From Pseudomonadota bacterium (lineage in GTDB: Bacteria; Pseudomonadota; Gammaproteobacteria; UBA5335), in contig JAJXTQ010000091.1 of NCBI GenBank assembly GCA_021783685.1, forward strand, positions 1 to 7,454: a DNA stretch of 7,454 nt. Direction: 5' to 3'. This document shows positions 1-5,784 of this stretch, piece after piece (position 1 is the stretch's first letter; each line of letters begins with the position of its first letter). Made by a program: the position numbers and the translations under genes. The notes beneath the pieces were generated by a model. That model saw only the letters and a list, made by a program, of their open reading frames with translations. It made no database searches and was not told where the DNA came from.

Positions 1-1
1 T

Positions 2-856
2 TTCGGCGCATGGGCCAGCCTGCTCGCCGGCGTCCTGGCGACCCTGCTGATCCACGGCCTGTATCTCGCGAACGGCAGCCACGACAGCCCGCTGGCCCCG
101 GAGCAGGAGTTCATGTTCGTGGCCAGTGCGCTCATCATTTCCACCATCATGGCGATGGCGAACAACTTCCAGCGTTACCGTCGCCGGCGTCTGGCGCGGC
201 TCTACCGGCAGCAGGCCGAGCAGACACGGCTGATCCGCCAGCAGCAGCAAGCCCTGGATCTGCGCGCGCGCGAACTGGTGCAGGCCAACGAGCGACTGCG
301 CCTCGCTTCACTGTCGGATGGGCTGACCGGGGTCGCCAACCGGCGATCCTTCGACGAAAGCCTGCAACGCGAATGGCTGCGGCTGGCGCGCAGCCAGGAG
401 CGGACCGCGCAGCGCCAGAACGACATCGGCGCACCCAATGGCCTCGCCTTGCTGCTGATCGACATCGATGCCTTCAAGGCCTACAACGATCGCTATGGGC
501 ACGGCGCCGGCGACGACTGCCTGCGCCGCGTCGCGCGTGCCATCCACGGTGCGACCATGAGGGCGGGGGATGTCACGGCGCGTTATGGCGGCGAGGAATT
601 TGCCGTGCTCCTGCCCGATACGACGCTCGAGGGCGGCGAGCAGGTCGCGCGCCGGCTCATGACCAACGTGGACGCCCTGCAGATCGCGCATGAGGATTCC
701 CCGGTGTCGGGACGGGTCACGGTGAGTGTCGGCCTGACGCACATGAGCGCGCCGGCGCCGATTCAACCGCCGGTGTTCCTCAAGCTCGCGGACGAAGCGC
801 TGTACCTCGCCAAGAATCACGGCCGCAACCGGATCATGGTGCGCCTGCCGGATTGA
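2..856 (+). CDS. Membrane-anchored diguanylate cyclase (GGDEF domain), 5'-truncated by window edge
   Basis: This protein makes the second messenger cyclic di-GMP from two GTP. The frame is open from base 2, so the true start lies left of the window; 284 residues are visible. Two hydrophobic segments (about residues 4-22 and 37-55 of the fragment) are followed by an Arg-rich stop-transfer stretch and a Gln/Arg/Leu-rich likely coiled coil (about 58-100), which usually acts as the signalling linker. The GGDEF domain starts at DGLTGVANRR (106-115). It has metal-binding IDID (153-156), the KAYNDRYGH substrate segment and the signature GGEEF (196-200, bases 587-601), so it should be active. RAGD (187-190) lies five residues before GGEEF, exactly where the RxxD inhibitory I-site sits, so product feedback inhibition is expected. 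The sensor part is missing here. The gene converges on tal with 24 bp between stop codons. Confidence 0.93.
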   Translation, partial: FGAWASLLAGVLATLLIHGLYLANGSHDSPLAPEQEFMFVASALIISTIMAMANNFQRYRRRRLARLYRQQAEQTRLIRQQQQALDLRARELVQANERLRLASLSDGLTGVANRRSFDESLQREWLRLARSQERTAQRQNDIGAPNGLALLLIDIDAFKAYNDRYGHGAGDDCLRRVARAIHGATMRAGDVTARYGGEEFAVLLPDTTLEGGEQVARRLMTNVDALQIAHEDSPVSGRVTVSVGLTHMSAPAPIQPPVFLKLADEALYLAKNHGRNRIMVRLPD

Positions 857-880
857 GCGTCGGGGCCGCCGGCGCGTCGA

Positions 881-1840
881 TCAACCCGTGCGCTGCGCGA
901 TGAGTCGCTCCAGTTCGATGGCATCGACGGCGAAGCGGCGGATGCCTTCGGCCAGCTTTTCCGTGGCCATGGCGTCTTCGTTGAGCAGCCAGCGGAAACG
1001 GCTTTCGGACAGCTCCAGCCGCGCGATGTCGAGCGTTGCCGCGACGGCCGGATCCAGCCGCAGCGGCAACGGCTCCTCGCGGGTCTCGAGTTCGGCCAGC
1101 AGCGTGGGGGCGATGGTGAGCAGGTCGCAACCCGCCAGCGCCGTCACCTGCCCGGCGGTGCGGAAGCTCGCGCCCATGATCTCGGTGTCATGGGCGAATT
1201 TCTTGAAGTAGTTGAAGATCGCCGTGACCGACCGCACGCCCGGATCGTTCTCGGGTGCGTAGGCCGCCACGCCGTCGCGCTGGCGATACCAGTCGGTGAT
1301 CCGGCCCACGAAGGGCGAGATCAGCCGCACGCCGGCCTCCGCGCAAGCCACCGCCTGAGCGAGGCAGAACAGCAGCGTCAGGTTGCAGTGGATGCCTTCC
1401 TGCTCCAGCGCGCGGGCGGTCGCGATGCCCTCCCAGGTGCTGGCCAGCTTGATCAGCACGCGCGCGCGATCGATACCGGCCGCTTCATAGAGCGCGATCA
1501 GACGCCGCGCCCTGGCGAGGCTGGCCGGGACATCGAAGGACAGTCGCGCATCAACCTCGGTCGAAACCCGTCCCGGCACGATCCGCAGAATCTCCACGCC
1601 GAAGTTGACGGCCAGCTTGTCCATGGCGGCGTCCAACCGCTCGCCGGCCGTCCCGTGCTGGGCGTTGCCGAAACGGATGGCATCCTCCACCAGATGCCGG
1701 TAAGCATCCTGACTCGCCGCCGCAAGGATCAGGGAGGGATTGGTCGTGGCATCGGTGGGGCGATAGCGGGCGATGGCCTCGATGTCGCCGCTGTCGGCCA
1801 CGACGGTCGTGTGACGGCGCAGTTGCTGCAACTGGTTCAT
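881..1840 (-). CDS. tal: Transaldolase (TalB type)
   Basis: This cytoplasmic enzyme of the non-oxidative pentose phosphate pathway transfers a dihydroxyacetone unit from sedoheptulose-7-phosphate to glyceraldehyde-3-phosphate through a Schiff base. The 319 residues match the usual length of about 317 for the TalB class. The N-terminal TTVVADSGD (11-19) and DATTNPSLI (30-38) are class hallmarks. The Schiff-base lysine is K131 in RVLIKLAST. The other expected active-site residues are D16, N34, E95 in STEVDARL, N153 in CNLTLLF and S175 in LISPFVGR, so the enzyme should be fully active. ATG at 1840 is supported by a GGAGAG Shine-Dalgarno 9 bases upstream. It is the last gene of the minus-strand block, 76 bp after tatD, and ends 24 bp from the convergent diguanylate cyclase. 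Close similarity to E. coli TalB over the whole length makes this call secure. Confidence 0.97.
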   Translation of the reverse strand: MNQLQQLRRHTTVVADSGDIEAIARYRPTDATTNPSLILAAASQDAYRHLVEDAIRFGNAQHGTAGERLDAAMDKLAVNFGVEILRIVPGRVSTEVDARLSFDVPASLARARRLIALYEAAGIDRARVLIKLASTWEGIATARALEQEGIHCNLTLLFCLAQAVACAEAGVRLISPFVGRITDWYRQRDGVAAYAPENDPGVRSVTAIFNYFKKFAHDTEIMGASFRTAGQVTALAGCDLLTIAPTLLAELETREEPLPLRLDPAVAATLDIARLELSESRFRWLLNEDAMATEKLAEGIRRFAVDAIELERLIAQRTG

Positions 1841-1849
1841 GCTTGGGTA

Positions 1850-1855
1850 CTCTCC
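1850..1855 (-). promoter_or_regulatory. Ribosome binding site of tal
   Basis: Minus-strand GGAGAG lies 9 bases before the ATG at 1840. This purine run in an otherwise GC-rich leader fixes the tal start. Confidence 0.7.
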
Positions 1856-1874
1856 AAAGCCAAGGGATCATCTC

Positions 1875-1902
1875 GCCGGCGACCGGCTTGCCTCGCGCCG
1901 GC
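1875..1902. other. Inverted repeat in the tatD-tal gap
   Basis: GCCGGCG (1875-1881) and CGCCGGC (1896-1902) form a perfect 7-bp stem around a 14-base loop, between the tatD stop (1917) and the tal RBS. No T-tract follows on the minus strand, so a classical intrinsic terminator is not supported. It may be an mRNA processing or stability structure, or chance in GC-rich DNA. Confidence 0.3.
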
Positions 1903-1916
1903 CGTGCGGTTCGGGC

Positions 1917-2756
1917 TCATGCGGTGGACGACGCGCGCGCGGGATGGACGATCCCACGCTCATCGGCGGCCCAGCGGAAAAAACGCCGCGCATTGGCGGT
2001 CGTTTGCCGGGCGAGCGCCGCTGGATCCTCGCCGCGCGCACGGGCCACGGCGGTGAGCACATGCGGCAGGAAAGCCGGCTCGTTGCGGCCATCGCGGGGG
2101 CGCGGGCGCAGGTCGCGCGGCAACAGATACGGGCAATCGGTCTCGATCATCAGCCGCTCCGCCGGAATGTCGCGCACCAGTTCCAGCAGATGCCGGCCCC
2201 GGCGCTCGTCACAGATCCACCCGGTGATGCCAATGTACAGATCCAGGTCGAGATAGGCATGCAGCGCCGCCCGATCGCCGGTGAAGCAATGCACGACCGC
2301 GTCGGTCACGGCATCACGCGCGGCGCGGATCATCGGCAGAAAGCGCGCGTGGGCTTCGCGTTCGTGCAGGAACAGCGGCAGACGGTGGTGCGCCGCCTGT
2401 TCCACAAGCCGCTCGAGGACGCGTTCCTGCATCGCGCGCGGGGAAAAATCGCGGAAGAAGTCCAGTCCGGTTTCGCCGATCGCGACCACTTCGGGCGCTG
2501 CCCAAAGGCGCGCCAGTTCATCGAGCTGCGTCGGGTCATGGTCCGCCGCATGATGGGGATGAACCCCGGCCGTGCAGCGCAACAGCGCGGGATGCGCCCG
2601 GGCGAGGCCGAGCGCCTGGAGGCTGCACGAAAGCGAACTGCCGGTGACCACCAGGCCGGCGACGCCCGCCGCTCTGGCGCGATCGAGGACCGCCGCGCGA
2701 TCGGGGTCGAAGGCGTCATGGGGCAGGTTGGCGCCGATGTCCACCAGATCCATCAT
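1917..2756 (-). CDS. tatD: TatD-family metal-dependent deoxyribonuclease
   Basis: This cytoplasmic, metal-dependent TIM-barrel nuclease is associated in E. coli with 3'-5' exonuclease activity and DNA repair. Its 279 residues compare with about 260 in E. coli TatD; the surplus is mostly a loose C-terminal tail. It starts with DIGANL, as in TatD itself, instead of the HxH found in related paralogues. Then come AGVHPH (63-68), VAIGETGLDF with metal ligand E95, LFLHEREAH with H131, VVHCFTG with H156, YIGITGWICDERRG (174-187), and IETDCPYLLPRDL with D207, followed by RRNEPA-like RNEPAFLPH. These place it with true TatD over YcfH or YjjV. The frame is open upstream to 3008, but that extension overlaps the DUF3592 gene and looks non-coding. 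The chosen ATG (2756) overlaps the upstream stop as ATGA and follows a GGAG at 2762-2765. A second ATG directly follows (2753) with slightly better RBS spacing and is an equally good start. Confidence 0.94.
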   Translation of the reverse strand: MMDLVDIGANLPHDAFDPDRAAVLDRARAAGVAGLVVTGSSLSCSLQALGLARAHPALLRCTAGVHPHHAADHDPTQLDELARLWAAPEVVAIGETGLDFFRDFSPRAMQERVLERLVEQAAHHRLPLFLHEREAHARFLPMIRAARDAVTDAVVHCFTGDRAALHAYLDLDLYIGITGWICDERRGRHLLELVRDIPAERLMIETDCPYLLPRDLRPRPRDGRNEPAFLPHVLTAVARARGEDPAALARQTTANARRFFRWAADERGIVHPARASSTA

Positions 2757-3463
2757 GCCGGCTCCGAGCGACGGCGCGCGCGGTGCAACCGGACGAAATG
2801 CAGGGCGACGGCGAGCGGCGTGAGGCCGATCAGGCCGTAGATCGGCAGCACCACCCAGACGGCCCATGGATAGGGTGGGGGCTGATGATGCAGATAGTGG
2901 CCCCATGCCAGCGCCCCGCCGAGTTGCCAGACCACGGCGCAGGCCAGCGCGGCGATGGCGCGAGTCCGCGGCGGTGGTTCGGCCGCGATGGCATAGCGAC
3001 CCTGCCACCGCGAGAGGGCCAGCCCCACGGCCAGCAGGGCGACGCCCATGAGCGCGAAGACATAGGGTCCGAACGCCAGATCGGGGCGCAGGAAGGTGCG
3101 ATCGGGCAGCGCGGGATTGTAGTAAGCGGTGACGGAATCACCGACCGCATAGGGCGCGATCGCCGCTTCGGCCGCTGCGCGCGAACGCGGGTCGCGACGG
3201 GAGAACAACTGGTCGGTTCGCATCACCTCGTTGCCGACGCGGAAGCGGAACGCGACGAAGGGAAGAAACTTGCCGTCCTCGGCGGCGCGGACACCGCGAT
3301 CGATCACTTCGGCCGTGATCGGAACAAAGTCGCGGAGTTGACCGACCTGCAGAACGATCCGTTGCATGCCGATGAACAGCAGGATCACGCTGGACAGCAC
3401 GCAGATCAGAAGCAGACGACGTTGCAGTTGCGCGGAAAGCGGGGCGGCCGGCGACACGGTCAT
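2753..3463 (-). CDS. DUF3592-type integral membrane protein of unknown function
   Basis: This 236-residue membrane protein has four predicted hydrophobic helices at about 16-36, 132-150, 167-187 and 200-223. A roughly 80-residue soluble domain lies between the first two. That domain contains ITAEVIDRGV and a conserved-looking end, YAVGDSVTAYYNPALPD (105-121) followed by FLRP. The layout of TM helix, beta-rich domain with a V-x-YNP-x-x-P turn, and TM helix is the pattern of DUF3592 proteins, whose biochemical role is not known. The C-terminal helix ends in an Arg-rich tail, so that end is probably cytoplasmic. The in-frame stop at 3491-3493 leaves ATG 3463 as the first possible start, although no Shine-Dalgarno is visible ahead of it. 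It is the promoter-proximal gene of the minus-strand block, and its stop overlaps the tatD start (ATGA). Whether it acts with TatD is unknown. Confidence 0.85.
   Translation of the reverse strand: MTVSPAAPLSAQLQRRLLLICVLSSVILLFIGMQRIVLQVGQLRDFVPITAEVIDRGVRAAEDGKFLPFVAFRFRVGNEVMRTDQLFSRRDPRSRAAAEAAIAPYAVGDSVTAYYNPALPDRTFLRPDLAFGPYVFALMGVALLAVGLALSRWQGRYAIAAEPPPRTRAIAALACAVVWQLGGALAWGHYLHHQPPPYPWAVWVVLPIYGLIGLTPLAVALHFVRLHRARRRSEPA
2762..2765 (-). promoter_or_regulatory. Ribosome binding site of tatD, inside the upstream gene
   Basis: Minus-strand GGAG ends 5 bases before the ATG at 2756 and 8 bases before the second ATG at 2753. It lies within the last codons of the DUF3592 gene, so ribosomes finishing that gene could restart on tatD. 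It also rules out the long upstream extension of the tatD frame. Confidence 0.55.
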
Positions 3464-3597
3464 AGGGGGCGGGAGTGGATGACGGGACGGTCATTGTGGC
3501 ACGGATGTCGCGCCGTCTCTATATTCAAAACGTTGCCGATACCATTGGTCTTATATTAAATTAGTCAATCGACTACTCGGTATGTATTGCGAAACCC
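3464..3597. promoter_or_regulatory. Divergent, AT-rich promoter/operator region
   Basis: This 134-bp gap separates the divergent DUF3592 and tetR starts. Its right half (about 3519-3590) is far more AT-rich than the rest of the window, as expected for promoters in a GC-rich genome. A plausible plus-strand promoter for tetR is TTGCCG (3533-3538), a 17-base spacer, and TTAAAT (3556-3561); each box matches consensus at 4 of 6 positions. On the minus strand TTGACT (3568-3563) is a good -35 candidate for the DUF3592-tatD block, but only a poor -10 (TGGTAT, 3544-3539) sits at a workable distance. The short palindrome ACCATTGGT (3541-3549) is also present. Confidence 0.5.
3562..3575. promoter_or_regulatory. 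Putative TetR operator, inverted repeat TAGTC-N4-GACTA
   Basis: TAGTC (3562-3566) and GACTA (3571-3575) are perfect inverted half-sites around AATC, giving 12 of 14 symmetric positions. The repeat ends 22 bases before the tetR ATG. It starts immediately after the candidate -10 of tetR and covers the candidate minus-strand -35 TTGACT. TetR-family repressors usually bind such palindromes beside their own gene, so autorepression and possibly control of the divergent block are inferred. Binding has not been shown. Confidence 0.45.
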
Positions 3598-4263
3598 ATG
3601 GCGCCCAACCAGAAACCTGCTGTCCTGGACCTTGAAACCCGCGAGCGGATCCTGCAGACCGCTTTCGAGATGTTCGGCCGTTATGGCTACGACGGGGTGT
3701 CCATCGATCAGATCTCGAAGGCGTGCAGTCTCAGCAAGGGCGCGATGTACTGGTATTTCCGCAACAAGGAAGCGCTCTTCGTCGAATGCGTCAAGCGCTT
3801 GCGCAAGCTGTTCGTCGCGCACATCTATGGCCCCATGGCCGGCGCCGATCACCCCAAGGAGCAGATGCTGAAGTTCTTTCAGGGCATCGAGAGCATCCTG
3901 CAGGATTCGGAAAACCTGGAAAGCGTCTCGGGGCTGTTGATCGGCGTGGGCCGGGTCGATCGCGATCTCATCAAGGAGTTTCGCACCCGTGCGCGACGGG
4001 ATGCGGAGCATTTCCTGGCCGGTATCCTCGACAATGGCCGTGCGTCAGGCCAATTCCGTTTCGTAGGGGACGCTCTGCCCGTCGCGCGGGCGCTGTTCAT
4101 CGTGCTCGAAGGCTGTCTGGTCCAGGCGCGCGCCGACACCGCCGAGCAGACGGCCGATGCCGTGCATCGGCTTGCCTTGGGCTTCTTCCTGGCCTGCGGC
4201 GCCAGGCCGCCCGCCGAGCTGGGTTACGACGCGCTGCTGGCCGCCACGCCGACGCTTTCTTGA
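3598..4263 (+). CDS. TetR/AcrR-family transcriptional regulator
   Basis: This 221-residue one-component regulator is probably a dimeric repressor released by a small ligand. The N-terminal DNA-binding domain spans about residues 13-60. It has the typical opening TRERILQTAFEMFGRYGYDGVSI and the recognition-helix region CSLSKGAMYWYFRNKEALF, a TetR hallmark. The rest is helical and should form the ligand and dimer domain; its sequence does not identify the ligand. ATG 3598 is the only reasonable start, since the frame closes at a TAG (3562) with no alternative start between. It lacks a clear Shine-Dalgarno. Directly upstream is the TAGTC-N4-GACTA repeat, a likely own operator. Downstream, 121 bp away, is a ferredoxin-type reductase with its own strong promoter overlapping this gene's stop codon. 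That gene is the most likely regulatory target, by gene order alone. Confidence 0.93.
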   Translation: MAPNQKPAVLDLETRERILQTAFEMFGRYGYDGVSIDQISKACSLSKGAMYWYFRNKEALFVECVKRLRKLFVAHIYGPMAGADHPKEQMLKFFQGIESILQDSENLESVSGLLIGVGRVDRDLIKEFRTRARRDAEHFLAGILDNGRASGQFRFVGDALPVARALFIVLEGCLVQARADTAEQTADAVHRLALGFFLACGARPPAELGYDALLAATPTLS

Positions 4264-4288
4264 CACGCCCGGGCGCCATTCCTATAGT
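4260..4288 (+). promoter_or_regulatory. Near-consensus sigma-70 promoter for the reductase gene
   Basis: TTGACA (4260-4265, perfect -35) is followed by exactly 17 bases and TATAGT (4283-4288, 5 of 6 for the -10). The -35 overlaps the tetR TGA stop (4261-4263). The spacer holds the perfect 10-bp palindrome CGCCCGGGCG (4266-4275), where a bound repressor would block polymerase. Transcription should start near 4294-4296, giving a leader of about 90 bases before the reductase ATG. The promoter lets the reductase be expressed independently of tetR. Confidence 0.7.
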
Positions 4289-4297
4289 GGACCGCCC

Positions 4298-4324
4298 GGC
4301 GTTTGCCCTCCTGCGGCGAACGCT
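4298..4324 (+). other. 5'-leader stem-loop of the reductase mRNA
   Basis: GCGTTTGCC (4299-4307) pairs along all nine positions (one G-U) with GGCGAACGC (4315-4323), leaving the 7-base loop CTCCTGC (4308-4314); G4298 and T4324 can add a wobble pair. It lies within a few bases of the predicted transcription start. The loop bases TCCTG (4309-4313) are exactly complementary to CAGGA (4374-4378), which contains the reductase Shine-Dalgarno. A role in mRNA stability or in blocking ribosome access is possible but unproven. No T-tract follows, so it does not look like an attenuator-type terminator. Confidence 0.45.
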
Positions 4325-4374
4325 CAACCATCCGGATTCACGTCCGCGGTGACGCGCCTCCGCTCCCCTTCCAC

Positions 4375-4378
4375 AGGA
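4375..4378 (+). promoter_or_regulatory. Ribosome binding site of the reductase gene
   Basis: AGGA lies 6 bases before the ATG at 4385, with a further GAG in the spacer. It selects this ATG over in-frame starts further upstream, which would fall inside tetR or the leader. Confidence 0.65.
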
Positions 4379-4384
4379 CGAGAC

Positions 4385-5503
4385 ATGTTCGGCAAGCTGT
4401 TCGGCAAGAAACACACCGGTCCCCATCAGGTGCGGATCGAGGGGCTGGCCCAGCCTGTGGCGTGCGACGAGAAGACCTTCATCCTCTCGGCGGCGCTGCG
4501 CGACGGGATCGCCATTCCCTACAGCTGCCGGGTGGGCGGCTGCGGTACCTGCAAGGTGCAACTGCTGGAAGGCAAGGTGAAGGAGTTCACCGACAAGACC
4601 TACCTGTTGAGCCAGGAAGAGCTGCGCGCCAACTACATCCTCGCCTGCCAGTGCCAGCCGCGCTCGGACCTGCGCATCCGGGTCGATGCCCTGGACCTGT
4701 CCCCGGAGGCCCAAGCCTCGGTGCACGAGGTGGTCACCCGGGCGGGCGTCATCGACGCCTTGCGTCCCCTGACGCACGACATCGTCGAGGTGAGCATCGC
4801 GCTGGACGGGCCATTGGCCTATACCGCCGGGGAATATGCCGACCTGCGCGTGCCCGGCGCCCTGGACGAGTTCCGCTCCTATTCCTTCGCCACCCGTCCG
4901 GATGCCGCGCGGGCCGATCGCGCCGTGTTCCACATCCGCAAGGTGCCCGGCGGCACGTTCACCGAATGGCTGCATCAGGGCGATCGCCTCGGCGCGCGGG
5001 TCGAACTGCGCGGCCCCTTCGGCGACTTCCGCCTGCGTTCGGCCGCAGCCCCCATGGTCTGTGTGGCCGGCGGCAGCGGCATGGCGCCCATCAAGGCCTT
5101 GCTGGAGCAGGCCGTGGTGGACGGCGCCGCGCGCGACTGCACCTATCTGTTCGGCGCCCGCACGCAGCAGGATCTGTATGGCCAGGACGACATGGCGCGC
5201 ATCGGGGCACAGTGGAAGGGCCGCTTCCGCTTCGTGCCGGTGCTCTCCAACGAGCCCGAGGACAGCGACTGGACCGGCCCGCGCGGCCTGGTGACCGAAT
5301 TCCTGACCCGCGAGATTCCCGACCTCGCCGCCTGCCACGCCTACATGTGCGGACCGCCGCCCATGCTCGATGCCGCCATCGCCGTCCTGAAGGGCGCCGG
5401 CCTCTCCGCCGATCACATCCACTTCGACAAGTTCCTCGACAAGAGCCATCTCGCCAAGGCGCACATCACCGAGCCCGCTTCGCACCTCGGCGGGAAAGCC
5501 TGA
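4385..5503 (+). CDS. NAD(P)H-dependent [2Fe-2S] flavoprotein reductase (oxygenase-reductase type)
   Basis: This 372-residue cytoplasmic electron-transfer protein should pass electrons from NADH through FAD to a [2Fe-2S] cluster and on to a partner enzyme. The order is N-terminal plant-type ferredoxin, then FAD, then NAD domain, as in XylA, BenC, MmoC and DmpP; the PaaE/VanB class has the ferredoxin at the C-terminus. The cluster ligands are C48, C53, C56 and C88 (C-x4-C-x2-C-x31-C). The flavin motif is RSYS (164-167), with GGTFTEWL after it. The NAD-binding glycine motif is VAGGSGMAP (227-235), with YMCGPPPM (320-327) near the end. After FDKF (347-350) there is a 22-residue polar tail. The basic N-terminus MFGKLFGKKH precedes the ferredoxin fold. 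It follows tetR and has its own promoter. No oxygenase, hydroxylase or desaturase partner is in the window, so its electron acceptor is unknown. Confidence 0.92.
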   Translation: MFGKLFGKKHTGPHQVRIEGLAQPVACDEKTFILSAALRDGIAIPYSCRVGGCGTCKVQLLEGKVKEFTDKTYLLSQEELRANYILACQCQPRSDLRIRVDALDLSPEAQASVHEVVTRAGVIDALRPLTHDIVEVSIALDGPLAYTAGEYADLRVPGALDEFRSYSFATRPDAARADRAVFHIRKVPGGTFTEWLHQGDRLGARVELRGPFGDFRLRSAAAPMVCVAGGSGMAPIKALLEQAVVDGAARDCTYLFGARTQQDLYGQDDMARIGAQWKGRFRFVPVLSNEPEDSDWTGPRGLVTEFLTREIPDLAACHAYMCGPPPMLDAAIAVLKGAGLSADHIHFDKFLDKSHLAKAHITEPASHLGGKA

Positions 5504-5784
5504 GCCTCGCAGCGCCCTGAAGGCCGGGCGCGGTGCTGGTGCTCCCACCCGCCGCGTCGCGGCAAGACCAACGACGATCCTCAGCCGTAGGCGACGAAGC
5601 CTTCCGGCGGCACCCTGATCCGTGCGGCACGGCCATTGCGTGCCTCGACTGCGGTGTGACGCCGATGTGCGCCCGATCGCTGGCATGGAGGCAGGTCAGC
5701 GTCGGTGTCGATCCATGCAGGCTGGCGTCGATCGTGACCCAGGCCGCGCGTGGGCCGTGCATCAACGGTCGTCCGAGCCTTTGC
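5504..5784. other. Convergent intergenic region without a recognisable gene
   Basis: This 281-bp stretch separates the convergent reductase and MscS stop codons and is the largest gap in the window. Besides the hairpin near its left end it holds GGCACG (5626-5631) and CGTGCC (5639-5644), a 6-bp stem with a 7-base loop and no T-tract. No open frame here has a start, RBS and recognisable motif together. The mscS frame stays open for 67 codons past its stop (to 5581), but I see no homology in it. Confidence 0.5.
5508..5535 (+). terminator. Weak GC hairpin after the reductase gene
   Basis: GCGCCC (5512-5517) and GGGCGC (5526-5531) form a perfect 6-bp stem with an 8-base loop, 8 bases after the stop codon. 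Past one A-G mismatch, three more pairs (one G-U) can extend it. Position fits a terminator, but no T-run follows, so termination may need Rho or the hairpin may only protect the 3' end. Confidence 0.35.

Noticed and set aside
857..880. Possible bidirectional terminator between the diguanylate cyclase and tal
   Set aside because: Only 24 bases, with no convincing stem of useful length and no T-tract on either strand.
2757..3008. Upstream extension of tatD by 84 codons
   Set aside because: It overlaps the DUF3592 gene in another frame, is Arg/Ala-rich with no similarity to TatD N-termini, and the ATGA overlap with GGAG marks the true start at 2756/2753.
4097..5686. Minus-strand open frame of 529 codons opposite the reductase
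   Set aside because: It overlaps the strongly supported reductase and tetR genes, and its His/Gly/Gln-rich translation is typical of an antisense shadow.
5690..5735. Imperfect direct repeats around ATGGAGGCAGG and ATGCAGGCTGG, each followed by GCGTCG
   Set aside because: Only short, gapped similarity in two copies; not enough to support a repeat element or CRISPR-like array.
5581..5784. In-frame open stretch of 67 codons after the mscS stop codon
   Set aside because: It has no start, RBS or motif I recognise. An open run of this length is common by chance in GC-rich DNA, and mscS already has a complete family C-terminus. A degenerate gene remnant cannot be excluded.
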